DNA of 21,907 nucleotides from Syntrophaceae bacterium UBA2280 (GTDB lineage Bacteria; Desulfobacterota; Syntrophia; Syntrophales; Smithellaceae). The stretch spans positions 1 to 21,907 of the forward strand of contig DDWS01000057.1 in NCBI GenBank assembly GCA_002347685.1, given 5' to 3'. The notes beneath the pieces were generated by a model. It saw only the letters and a program-made list of their open reading frames with translations, did not search any database and had not been told where the DNA came from. The position numbers and the translations under genes are program-made. Of this stretch, positions 9,779-17,433 are shown piece after piece. Positions within the stretch are counted from its first letter, which is position 1. Each line of letters begins with the position of its first letter.

Positions 9779-10510
9779 ATGAAAGAAAATTTATACGAGT
9801 ATCTGTCCGGCAATGAATATCCGGGACGCGGTATCTGCGTCGGAAAGACCCCGACGGGCAGTAAGGCCATGATCGCCTACTTTATCATGGGCCGCAGCGT
9901 CAACAGCCGCAACCGCGTGTTCGATCCCATTGACGGTGGCATCCGCACCCTGGCTGCCGATCCGTCCAAAATGACGGACCCGCACCTGATTATTTACAAC
10001 CCCGTTCTGACTTTCGGCAAAACAACGATTGTGACCAACGGCGACCAGACGAACACCATCTACGATTTTATGTCCAGCAACGATAACCCGGTCTATCCCT
10101 TTGAAGCGGCGCTCAATACCCGCACTTTTGAGGACGACGGCCCCAACTGGACGCCCCGTATTTCCGGTTTGGTGGACATGGGCACAGGCGCCTGTAAACT
10201 CAGTATTTTGAAAAGCGACTGTGGCAATGAGCAGAGCGTACAGCGCTTTACCTTCGATTATCCGCAGCCGCTGGCGGGTGAGGGACACTTCATCAGCACC
10301 TACAAGTGCAACGGTAACCCGATTCCCAGCTTTGCGGGCGAACCGATCCGCGTCGCCATCGACGAAGAGGACCCCAGCGAATACGCGGGGAAACTTTGGG
10401 AGGCCTTAAACGAGGACAACAAGGTGAGCCTGTTTGTGCGCGCCATCGATTTGAAAACGCAGGACTACGAAGACGTCATCATCAACAAATACAAAACGGT
10501 GGAGGAATAA
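9779..10510 (+). CDS. IMP cyclohydrolase, PurO-like
   Basis: Closes the ring of FAICAR to give IMP, the last step of de novo purine synthesis. The protein (243 residues) resembles the archaeal-type PurO family (PF07826) rather than the N-terminal domain of PurH: it has the early EYPGRGICVG segment, YFIMGRSVNSRNRVF, and a C-terminal half rich in beta strands. The assignment is reinforced by the neighbour, a transformylase lacking its own cyclohydrolase domain, whose ATG lies 3 nt after this stop. The start at 9779 follows AAGGAG at 9762-9767, with a rather long 11-nt spacing. An earlier in-frame ATG at 9746 has no ribosome site and sits too close to the promoter. Confidence 0.85.
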   Translation: MKENLYEYLSGNEYPGRGICVGKTPTGSKAMIAYFIMGRSVNSRNRVFDPIDGGIRTLAADPSKMTDPHLIIYNPVLTFGKTTIVTNGDQTNTIYDFMSSNDNPVYPFEAALNTRTFEDDGPNWTPRISGLVDMGTGACKLSILKSDCGNEQSVQRFTFDYPQPLAGEGHFISTYKCNGNPIPSFAGEPIRVAIDEEDPSEYAGKLWEALNEDNKVSLFVRAIDLKTQDYEDVIINKYKTVEE

Positions 10511-10513
10511 GCA

Positions 10514-11692
10514 ATGAACGAACTCGAGCTGAAATACGGCTGCAACCCCAATCAGAAGCCCGCCCGGATTTTTATGGCGGACGGCAGCTCTCTGCCGGTG
10601 GTTGTCTTAAACGGAAAGCCCGGATACATCAATTTTCTGGATGCTTTCAACAGCTGGCAACTGGTGAAAGAACTCAAAGAAAATACCGGCATGGTCGCCG
10701 CGGCCTCGTTTAAACATGTTTCCCCTGCCGGGGCCGCTCTGGGTTTTCCGCTGGACGACGTTTTGCGCAAGATGTATCACATCGATCCGGCCATGCAGCT
10801 TTCACCTTTGGCCTGCGCCTACGCGCGCGCTCGTGGCGCTGACCGCATGAGCAGTTTCGGCGACTGGATCGCACTTTCCGACGTGTGCGATGTGCCCACG
10901 GCAAAGATTATTAAAAATGAAGTCACCGACGGTATCATTGCCCCCGGTTATGAACCGGAAGCGCTGGAGATTTTAAAATCCAAAAAGGGCGGTAACTACA
11001 ACGTGGTGCAGATCGCCCCCGATTACATGCCCGTTTCCCTGGAGCATAAACAGGTTTACGGCATCACCTTCGAGCAGGGCCGAAACGATTTGAAAATCGA
11101 CGCCCGGATGCTGGAAAACATCGTAACGGAAAACAAGACACTTTCCGACGCCCAGAAGCGCGATCTGATTGTCGCGCTCATAACGCTCAAATACACGCAG
11201 TCCAACAGCGTGTGCTATGTGCAGGACGGACAGGTTATCGGCGTGGGTGCGGGCCAGCAAAGCCGCATTCACTGCACAAGGCTTGCCGGTCAGAAGGCCG
11301 ATCTGTGGCAGTTGAGGCATATGCCCAAAGTGCTGGACCTTCCATTCCGCGCCGATGTGGTCAAGCCCAACCGCGACAACGCCGTCGATGTTTACCTGGG
11401 GGATACCCCCGAGGATGTCATCGGCGATAACGTATGGACTGAAACGTTTACCCGTCAGCCCGAGCCTTTGACGGCAGACGAAAAGAAGGCATGGCTCAGC
11501 AAAGTCACAGGCGTTTGTCTGGGCAGCGACGCGTTTTTCCCCTTCGGCGACAACATTGAGCGTGCGCACCGCAGCGGGGTTTCCGCCATCGTCGAGGCGG
11601 GTGGTTCCATCCGTGACCAGCAGGTGATCGATACCTGCAACAAATACGGTATGGTCATGGCCTTTTGCGGCCTGAGGCTGTTTCATCACTAG
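10514..11692 (+). CDS. purH: AICAR transformylase, stand-alone form (PurH C-terminal domain only)
   Basis: Transfers a formyl group from 10-formyl-THF to AICAR. The 392 residues cover only the AICARFT domain; the ~200-residue IMP cyclohydrolase domain that normally precedes it in bacterial PurH is absent and is supplied by the upstream gene. The catalytic Lys-His pair is present (K67-H68 in SFKHVSPAG). The C-terminal signatures SDAFFPFGDNIERAHRSGV and IRDQQVIDTCNKYGM are those of the family. Its last 75 bp (11618-11692) recur at 17203-17277, flanking the inserted gene cassette. The gene itself is intact to its proper end. Read-through from its promoter could transcribe the cassette downstream. 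Confidence 0.92.
   Translation: MNELELKYGCNPNQKPARIFMADGSSLPVVVLNGKPGYINFLDAFNSWQLVKELKENTGMVAAASFKHVSPAGAALGFPLDDVLRKMYHIDPAMQLSPLACAYARARGADRMSSFGDWIALSDVCDVPTAKIIKNEVTDGIIAPGYEPEALEILKSKKGGNYNVVQIAPDYMPVSLEHKQVYGITFEQGRNDLKIDARMLENIVTENKTLSDAQKRDLIVALITLKYTQSNSVCYVQDGQVIGVGAGQQSRIHCTRLAGQKADLWQLRHMPKVLDLPFRADVVKPNRDNAVDVYLGDTPEDVIGDNVWTETFTRQPEPLTADEKKAWLSKVTGVCLGSDAFFPFGDNIERAHRSGVSAIVEAGGSIRDQQVIDTCNKYGMVMAFCGLRLFHH
11618..11692 (+). repeat. direct repeat, left copy: purH 3' end
   Basis: The last 24 codons and stop of the transformylase gene. It matches 17203-17277 at 70 of 75 positions with no gaps. The five mismatches (11632, 11650, 11653, 11671, 11689) are all third codon positions. 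Confidence 0.95.
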
Positions 11693-11723
11693 ACAAGAGT
11701 CTGTCAGGGGGGTGTGCCTGCCG

Positions 11724-11768
11724 AAGGACACGTCCTTAAAGGGGATATGCCGGTTTGACGTGCGGCAT
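11724..11768 (+). promoter_or_regulatory. two hairpins in the leader of the inserted cassette
   Basis: AAGGA/TCCTT (11724-11728 and 11733-11737, loop CACG) is followed by ATGCCG/CGGCAT (11747-11752 and 11763-11768, 10-nt loop). Neither has a U-tract, so neither is a standard terminator. They occupy most of the 96-nt gap between purH and the ligase gene. They may be processing or translation-control elements; no convincing promoter is visible here. Confidence 0.3.
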
Positions 11769-11788
11769 CTTCCGGCCCATTGAGCGTT

Positions 11789-13354
11789 ATGATTATGAAT
11801 GACACACTGGAAAATATAATGAAAAACAGCTTGCAGGGTTGTTCGCAAAACTGCAGAATCGGGCAGGTCATCAAGGATCTTGCGCATGCAGACCCGGCGG
11901 CTGTTGCCGTCGTATCGTCAAAATATAATCCACTTACGTATTCACAATTGGCCTGGCAGATTGACCACGTTGCCTATATACTGGGTAAATCAGGACTGGG
12001 AGATTCCGCCCGAATCGCGATTGCCGTAAAGGACACCGCGCCCGCCGCATTGGCCATCGTCGCTGTTGCGTGTTTTTCGGCGGCGGTGCCCCTGGACCCG
12101 AATCTGGCGCCGGCGGAAATCGCGTTGCGGCTCAAGCTGCTGGATGTCGATGCGGTTTTGGTCCTTGCCGGTGAACAGACTGTATGCGGAACCCTAGCCA
12201 AAGAGCAGGGGATCGCGATGATCGAATTTGCGCAAAAAGAGCATCGCGATCTTTTATTTTCAATGTCCGCCCCGAAAATTCAAAGTAAAATCAGACTTGA
12301 TGATGTTCCAATGGATCATGTGGCCGTTATCTTTCAAACCTCCGGAACTTCAGCAGAGCCAAAGTTCGTTCCATGCACGCACGCCGGTTTGCTGGCCGCT
12401 GCGAAACAGGCGGCGTCGTGGTTTGGTCTCGATAAGAAAGACCGTTGCCTGAGCATTGCGCCCCCTTATTACAGTCACGGTCTGACGTTTACCATTCTGG
12501 CCCCGCTCCTTTCCGGCGGCAGCGTGGCTTTCCCCTCGAGACTGACGGATTTGAACTTATCTGAATGGTTTGAGGCGTTGAACCCGACATGGTATTCAAC
12601 GTCCCCGACTATCCATCTGGCCATTTCTGAAAAGCTGTCCGCATCCTCATCAGGGCTTACACATCGACTCAGACTGGCCGGCTCCGGCGGGGCGCCGCTG
12701 CCGGAAAGTGTGCGATCATGTCTCGAGCAGGCTCTGGGGATTCCTGTCCTGGAGCATTACGGTATGACCGAAGCCAGTCAGATTACCACCAACCTGCCGC
12801 CTCCGGGGCCATTCAAACCCGGAACGGTCGGGATTCCACCTGCCGATACGATGATGATCGCCACGCCTGATGGGAAAGGTTTGCCTTCCGGACAGAGAGG
12901 CGAAATCTGGGTTCGGGGCGCAAATGTCACGACAGGGTACCTCAATGGTCATCGGTTGGATCAGTCGGCATTCGTCGATGGATGGTTCAGGACCGGAGAC
13001 ATCGGGAGTTTTGACGAAGAGGGCTTCTTGACGCTTCACGGGAGAATCAAGGAGCTCATCAACCGCGGGGGTGAAAAAATCTCGCCGTTCGAGGTTGAAG
13101 CCGCCATTATGAAGCACCCCGCGGTAGAGGAGGCTGTGGCTTTTGCTCTGCCGCATCCGCGTCTGGGCGAGGACGTGGGGCTTGCCCTGGTCCTGCGGCC
13201 GGGAGCGATGCTGGATATCGCTGAATTCCGGCGGTTCATGAGTGACTCTATATCTTGGAATAAAATACCCAGACGGATTCATGCTCTGGAAAGCATTCCA
13301 AAGGGTCTGGGCGGTAAGGCCTTGCGAAGAAAATTACGGGAACGATACGCATGA
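11789..13354 (+). CDS. acyl/aryl-CoA synthetase-like adenylate-forming enzyme
   Basis: ANL-superfamily ligase of about 520 residues, which would activate a carboxylic acid as its acyl-AMP and load it on the carrier domain encoded next door or on CoA. Core motifs in order: FQTSGTSAEPK (phosphate-binding P-loop), YYSHGLTFTILAPLLSGG, HYGMTEASQ (A5), GWFRTGDIG (A7), GRIKELINRGGEKISPFE (A8 hinge) and a C-terminal PKGLGGKALRRKL with the expected catalytic Lys (A10). Sequence style is closest to oxalate-CoA/medium-chain type ligases and NRPS-like A domains; the substrate cannot be read by eye. The start is uncertain: ATG at 11789 or 11795, with only a weak GAG upstream; a TTG at 11780 is also in frame. 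Its stop overlaps the next start (ATGA). First gene of the block lying between the purH repeats. Confidence 0.85.
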   Translation: MIMNDTLENIMKNSLQGCSQNCRIGQVIKDLAHADPAAVAVVSSKYNPLTYSQLAWQIDHVAYILGKSGLGDSARIAIAVKDTAPAALAIVAVACFSAAVPLDPNLAPAEIALRLKLLDVDAVLVLAGEQTVCGTLAKEQGIAMIEFAQKEHRDLLFSMSAPKIQSKIRLDDVPMDHVAVIFQTSGTSAEPKFVPCTHAGLLAAAKQAASWFGLDKKDRCLSIAPPYYSHGLTFTILAPLLSGGSVAFPSRLTDLNLSEWFEALNPTWYSTSPTIHLAISEKLSASSSGLTHRLRLAGSGGAPLPESVRSCLEQALGIPVLEHYGMTEASQITTNLPPPGPFKPGTVGIPPADTMMIATPDGKGLPSGQRGEIWVRGANVTTGYLNGHRLDQSAFVDGWFRTGDIGSFDEEGFLTLHGRIKELINRGGEKISPFEVEAAIMKHPAVEEAVAFALPHPRLGEDVGLALVLRPGAMLDIAEFRRFMSDSISWNKIPRRIHALESIPKGLGGKALRRKLRERYA

Positions 13355-14613
13355 GCGATCCATTACGAAAAAAATTGGATGGGGCTGCGCTGGAAGAAAA
13401 GGCTCTGGAGATCTGGCGGCGCGCGCTGAAAATAGAAGACCTGACGGTGGACGACGACTTTTTTGAATGCGGCGGAGATTCATTGCTCGCAGCGGAAGTG
13501 GTGTTTGAGCTGGAGGACCTGACGGGCCGATCCCTGGAACCATCCATTGTGTTTGAAACGGGAACCATCCGGCAACTGCTCAAAAAAATGATGGTCGACT
13601 ATGAGAGAGACTCTCAAGATTTATTGCCTGAAACCCGGGGGCATGACAATAAAACGCAGACCGTCGGTGAGACACAAACCCGGGTGACTCTGCCCGGGTT
13701 TTCCTCCTCCGAGTCTATGATCTGGCGGATTAAAGACATGCTGCATAAAATAAAATCGTCCATTATTGCCAGGTCACCGGCGCTGGCACCGGTGGTTCCG
13801 TCCTATGAAACGTTCTTAAGCTTTCAAAAATTCTGGATATCTCTGCCGACAGTTCGCTTTCATATTTTGCTGCGGAAAAAAATTAGAATATTTGAACAAT
13901 GGCTATTGCTGACCGGTCAGACGGATGACGCCGTCGGCCTGATGACCCGGAATCTGATGGCCAATACCTGGTTTGCTGTTCGGGAATTTTTTATGGCCCA
14001 GCCGGGTACGTTTGAGCGGTGGGTCACCCTGAAGGGGGTGGATCATGTGCTTCGGGCTGCGGCTGCGAAGCGAGGCGTTATTCTGGTGATTCCTCATACC
14101 CGGGCGCTGTTTCCGTCAATGCACGAACAAATTGCGGCTGCTTTATTTGACGAAAATATTTATCTGGGATTGGCCTGTCTTCCTACCGGCGTGGCCAGGA
14201 TGATTTTCATGACGCAGCGCTTTGCGGAGTGTCGTGATGTCCTGTCCAGAGGCGGAGCGGTCTGGGTGGCCGGCGACGGCATGACCGGGAAGGAAAAAGT
14301 CGCGCCGGTGAGATACGGGAGGCGTTTCCCGTTTCGTGCAGGCGCCGCGGAACTGGCCATGCAAACGGGCGCGCCGCTGGTTCCCGTGTTTCCCTATCTG
14401 TATACAGACGGAAGAATTGAGGTGGAGTTTCTCGAGCCATTGATACCCTGTCTGGACCAGCCGAGAAAGGAAGGTGTGGATGACATCCTCCGCGGCTACG
14501 CCGAAATGTACATGGATCGCTGGCCGGGGCTGCTGCCGGGTGTGACCTTTCGCTGGCAGCAAAACCGACTCAATGATGCGACGCTGAAAAATGGCGCAGG
14601 CGGTGCCGGATGA
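13351..14613 (+). CDS. carrier protein fused to a lysophospholipid-acyltransferase-like (LpxL/HtrB-type) domain
   Basis: A two-domain protein of 420 residues. Residues ~10-85 are a phosphopantetheine carrier of the peptidyl/aryl carrier type: FFECGGDSLLAAEVV, with the attachment serine at S44. A polar linker (~86-125) leads to an LPLAT-fold acyltransferase (~150-410). Matching LpxL features are GDGMTGKEKVAPVRYGRRFPF near residue 308 and AELAMQTGAPLVPVFPY near residue 333. The expected HX4D/E catalytic motif is altered: H249 is present (VIPHTRALF), but the position for the acidic residue is F254. The domain pairing suggests the acyl group on S44 is handed directly to an acceptor by the attached acyltransferase, or that the altered domain only binds. 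Translation is coupled to both neighbours by ATGA overlaps. Confidence 0.85.
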   Translation: MSDPLRKKLDGAALEEKALEIWRRALKIEDLTVDDDFFECGGDSLLAAEVVFELEDLTGRSLEPSIVFETGTIRQLLKKMMVDYERDSQDLLPETRGHDNKTQTVGETQTRVTLPGFSSSESMIWRIKDMLHKIKSSIIARSPALAPVVPSYETFLSFQKFWISLPTVRFHILLRKKIRIFEQWLLLTGQTDDAVGLMTRNLMANTWFAVREFFMAQPGTFERWVTLKGVDHVLRAAAAKRGVILVIPHTRALFPSMHEQIAAALFDENIYLGLACLPTGVARMIFMTQRFAECRDVLSRGGAVWVAGDGMTGKEKVAPVRYGRRFPFRAGAAELAMQTGAPLVPVFPYLYTDGRIEVEFLEPLIPCLDQPRKEGVDDILRGYAEMYMDRWPGLLPGVTFRWQQNRLNDATLKNGAGGAG

Positions 14614-15614
14614 TCAACAACCTTTCCAGCAACCCGGTCTATGATCTGTGCCTTTCTTATCAAAAGACGGCGGCTCTGCAGGCCGCAATTCGATTGGATA
14701 TTTTCACAACAATCGGCGATCAATCCTTGAGCGCCGACGATATCGCTAAACAATCAGACGCATCACCGCGCGGTGTCCGCATCCTTTGCGATTTCCTGTG
14801 CGTCATCGGGCTTCTGCAAAAAGAGTCGAATATTTATTTTCTGTCAGCGGATGCCAAAAGGCTCCTGGACCGGAAATCCCCTTACTGTCTGGCCGATATC
14901 ATTGACTTCTATGCAGCGCCGGAGATTGTCTCCCGGGTCATGAATGATCCTTCGGCTTATGTGCGGACAGGCGGCGCTGCTGGTATGGCCAACGTGTCGC
15001 CGGATAATCCCGTCTGGGTCAGGTTTGCTCAGGCTATGGTCCCTTTCGCATCGGTTACGGCCAAAAGAACCGCGGCGTATATCGTCAGAAGAGCCATGAA
15101 CCCCCGCAGAATACTGGATGTCGCAGCGGGCCACGGACTGTATGGCATTGAAGCGGCCGCTGCCGTGCAGGAGGCGGTGGTGACGGCCATGGATTGGGCC
15201 TCCGTTCTGGATGTGGCAAAAAGAAATGCCGCTTCGGCGGGGGTGGCCGACCGGTATCGAACGATCATCGGCAACGCGTTTGAGATCGACTGGGGTGAAA
15301 ACTATGATTTGATCCTTCTGCCCAATATTCTTCATCACTTTGACCGGCCGGGTTGCGTTCAATTGTTGGGCAGGGCGAAGAAGTCGTTGAATCCCGACGG
15401 TTCCTTGTTTGTGATTGACATGATGCCCAATCCGGACCGCGTATCACCGCCGGAGCAGGCAGCCTTTGCTTTCATCATGCTGGCCACCACGCCCCAAGGC
15501 GATGCGTACACCTGCGAAGATTATGAAGCAATGGCCAAAGAGGCCGGACTGGTCCTCGTGGAATCCAGAGCGCTTCCGCCGACACCGCAAACGCTGATGG
15601 TGTTCGGACTTTAA
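14610..15614 (+). CDS. SAM-dependent methyltransferase with N-terminal dimerisation domain (O-methyltransferase family 2-like)
   Basis: 334 residues. The N-terminal ~90 residues form a winged-helix dimerisation domain (LCLSYQKTAALQAAIRLDIF; SPRGVRILCDFL) typical of plant-type and antibiotic O-methyltransferases and of hydroxyneurosporene methyltransferase. The SAM-binding motif I is RILDVAAGHGLYGIEAA near residue 168. LLPNILHHFD near residue 235 corresponds to the post-II motif, and LFVIDMMPNPDR follows at about residue 266. The family mostly methylates hydroxyl groups of aromatic or polyketide compounds, but the acceptor here is unknown. It begins inside the stop of the carrier-acyltransferase gene, so it belongs to the same translationally coupled unit. 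Confidence 0.88.
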   Translation: MINNLSSNPVYDLCLSYQKTAALQAAIRLDIFTTIGDQSLSADDIAKQSDASPRGVRILCDFLCVIGLLQKESNIYFLSADAKRLLDRKSPYCLADIIDFYAAPEIVSRVMNDPSAYVRTGGAAGMANVSPDNPVWVRFAQAMVPFASVTAKRTAAYIVRRAMNPRRILDVAAGHGLYGIEAAAAVQEAVVTAMDWASVLDVAKRNAASAGVADRYRTIIGNAFEIDWGENYDLILLPNILHHFDRPGCVQLLGRAKKSLNPDGSLFVIDMMPNPDRVSPPEQAAFAFIMLATTPQGDAYTCEDYEAMAKEAGLVLVESRALPPTPQTLMVFGL

Positions 15615-15633
15615 ATGATGGAGAGCATATATT

Positions 15634-16755
15634 GTGAAATCCAGAGTCGTTGTAGTTCACGTCGATGAAGATCCCGTCAAGGGAATTGTCCGGCCGGGAC
15701 CTCACCAGAGATACAAACATCCCCGGATACTGGTGGAGGACAGAACCTTACCGGCGCTTCCTCCGGATGAAATCCGGGTCAAGATGCTTTATGCGGGGGT
15801 GTGCGGTACGGATGTGCATCTCGTGACCACGCATCCGGAGACCGGTTATATCCGGTGTTCTGCTCCGGCGCAAATCAGCGACGCGGGTCGGGTGATCGGC
15901 CACGAGGGAATCGGCAGGGTTCTTGAGGTGGGTTCCCGTGTACGCCACGTGCATCCCGGTGCTTGCGTCACATTTGAGTCCATTATTGTGTGTCATTACT
16001 GCGATGAGTGCAGAAGAGGCGATTTTAATCAATGCCGTCACGCTCTTTTGCTGGGATTGGAAAAAGATGGACTTTTCGGGAGTGTTGTTGACGTTCCGTC
16101 CATGCTGACTCACGATGTCAGTGATCTGGCGGAAAGCGAAGAAGGACGACGGGCGGCGGCCTGTGTGGAGCCGGCGGGTGTTGCCTATGTAGCCTGTCAG
16201 AACACGCGTCTGACAGCCGGCGATGTCGTTGCTGTTTTTGGCGCCGGTCCCATCGGCCTGTTTGCCGCTATGCTCAGCAAGCTTATTTTCGGCGCCTCAC
16301 AGGTTCACATGATTGAGCCTGTTTCGTTCCGGCGAAAGCTGGCCGAAACATGGAGTGACGAAATCTATGATGTCGATGAATTTTTTAATCATGGCCCACC
16401 CGCAATTGACGTGGTGGTCGAGGCATCTGGAAACATGAACAACATCAACAGGGTATTTAGTAGATTAAAAGCCAACGGACGCGTCGCTGTTCTTGGCAGG
16501 AGCGGTCAATCTTTGTCCTTGGATGCGGTGGACCATATGATCACCCATGCGGTTTCTATAATAGGGTCGAGAGGTCATCTCGGCGGAGCGTTTGCCAGAA
16601 TTCTGACTTTATGCCGCCATGGAAGGATATCCCTGGGTGATGCTGTCACCGCCATTGTCAGTGGTCCGCAAGAGGTTTGTGATTTTTTAAGTTCCCCGGA
16701 AAAGCTTCTGGAGGAAAACTGCAAAGTGCTGGTGAACTTCGATAGCAGCAGCTGA
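15634..16755 (+). CDS. zinc-dependent medium-chain dehydrogenase/reductase (alcohol dehydrogenase-like)
   Basis: Oxidises an alcohol or reduces a carbonyl with NAD(P). 373 residues. Catalytic zinc ligands appear at C57 (GVCGTD) and H90-E91 (GHEGIG). The structural-zinc cysteines are C120, C123, C126 and C134 (CHYCDEC...C), spaced as in classic MDR enzymes. The Rossmann glycine motif is VAVFGAGPIGLF (~199-210), and an E in VHMIEP at the end of the second strand favours NAD(H). It resembles threonine/sorbitol-dehydrogenase-type MDRs, but a ~20-residue insertion (HLVTTHPETGYIRCSAPAQ) between the C57 and H90 regions is unusual. GTG start at 15634 with GGAGAG 8 nt upstream. It lies 19 nt after the methyltransferase, presumably in one operon. 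Confidence 0.88.
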   Translation: MKSRVVVVHVDEDPVKGIVRPGPHQRYKHPRILVEDRTLPALPPDEIRVKMLYAGVCGTDVHLVTTHPETGYIRCSAPAQISDAGRVIGHEGIGRVLEVGSRVRHVHPGACVTFESIIVCHYCDECRRGDFNQCRHALLLGLEKDGLFGSVVDVPSMLTHDVSDLAESEEGRRAAACVEPAGVAYVACQNTRLTAGDVVAVFGAGPIGLFAAMLSKLIFGASQVHMIEPVSFRRKLAETWSDEIYDVDEFFNHGPPAIDVVVEASGNMNNINRVFSRLKANGRVAVLGRSGQSLSLDAVDHMITHAVSIIGSRGHLGGAFARILTLCRHGRISLGDAVTAIVSGPQEVCDFLSSPEKLLEENCKVLVNFDSSS

Positions 16756-16796
16756 AAACTTTACCGTTTCTCAACTTTATAAAAAAGAGGGCAGTC

Positions 16797-17201
16797 ATGG
16801 GCGTAAAAATATTCAGGGGCGTTGAGAGCACGTTCTATACCGACGCATTATCAGGCATTCAGGGAATCCTGAGGCATTCATTTCTGGATAAGGATGACAT
16901 AAATGGAAAGTCATTTCACATTGCATCGCACATCATAGATGATTCTTATGTTTATAGGAAAGGAGAATGGATTTATTCACAGCCGCATCAACACGATTTT
17001 GATGAGATTAATATGTTCCTGTCAGAAAGTTCATCTCTGGAATATAAACTGGAGTTGGACGGGAAAGAGGAAAAAATCGTTTCGCCCTCACTGATTTTTA
17101 TCCCGGCGGGCATAACACACCGCGCCGAGCCGATAAGTGGCACCGGGATCTTTTTATGCATCTATCTTGACACTGATGGTAAGCCTGCAAATCGCCCATA
17201 A
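16797..17201 (+). CDS. small cupin-fold protein
   Basis: A 134-residue single-domain cupin. Metal-binding residues are visible: H64, H66 and E70 (QPHQHDFDEINMF, the HxHx3E pattern of cupin motif 1) and H108 in PSLIFIPAGITHRAEP (motif 2). It could be an enzyme (isomerase, oxygenase, lyase) or a small-molecule-binding protein; the function is not recognisable. Base composition is unlike the neighbours: 67 G/C in the 180 bases 16861-17040 (37%), against about 55-60% in the purine genes. The stop codon is separated by a single base from the right-hand purH repeat. Ribosome site AGAGGG upstream of the ATG at 16797. Confidence 0.8.
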   Translation: MGVKIFRGVESTFYTDALSGIQGILRHSFLDKDDINGKSFHIASHIIDDSYVYRKGEWIYSQPHQHDFDEINMFLSESSSLEYKLELDGKEEKIVSPSLIFIPAGITHRAEPISGTGIFLCIYLDTDGKPANRP

Positions 17202-17202
17202 T

Positions 17203-17277
17203 CAGCAGGTGATCGACACCTGCAACAAATACGGCATCGTCATGGCCTTTTGCGGACTGAGGCTGTTTCATCATTAG
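17203..17277 (+). pseudogene. purH 3'-end fragment (right copy of the direct repeat)
   Basis: A 75-bp fragment matching the end of the transformylase gene at 11618-11692 (70/75 identical), including its stop codon. It would encode QQVIDTCNKYGIVMAFCGLR and the same LFHH end, with one Met-to-Ile change. It has no start codon or upstream gene body, and similarity stops abruptly at the base after the cupin stop codon (17199-17201) and 17202. All five differences are at third codon positions, so the two copies diverged while coding for protein. This is the scar or attachment-like boundary of the five-gene insertion. Confidence 0.9.
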
Positions 17278-17351
17278 GCTGTTAGGCCATCCTTTAACAT
17301 ATCGGGTTGCTCTGCGACGATGTGTTTTTTGCCGGTGGCATGAATAACCAA

Positions 17352-17380
17352 TTGACAGTCCTGTTAGTTGTTTCTATACT
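17352..17380 (+). promoter_or_regulatory. strong sigma-70 promoter of the partner-switching operon
   Basis: TTGACA (17352-17357), a 17-nt spacer and TATACT (17375-17380), the same near-consensus hexamers as the promoter at 9700. It stands 54 nt before the STAS gene and insulates that operon from the inserted cassette. Confidence 0.8.
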
Positions 17381-17433
17381 GGCCCCGCAAGAAGGCGTTT
17401 GATCATTACGTCATATCAATAAGGAGCCGTTTC

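Noticed and set aside
10973..11887. 304-codon minus-strand frame across the purH end
   Set aside because: It is antisense to the well-supported AICAR transformylase and shows no recognisable family. It spans the insertion boundary, but only by chance of open frame.
11693..17202. Transposon or prophage carrying the cassette
   Set aside because: No transposase, integrase, terminal inverted repeats or phage genes are visible in the block. The flanks are gene-derived direct repeats, which fit recombination at purH better than transposition.
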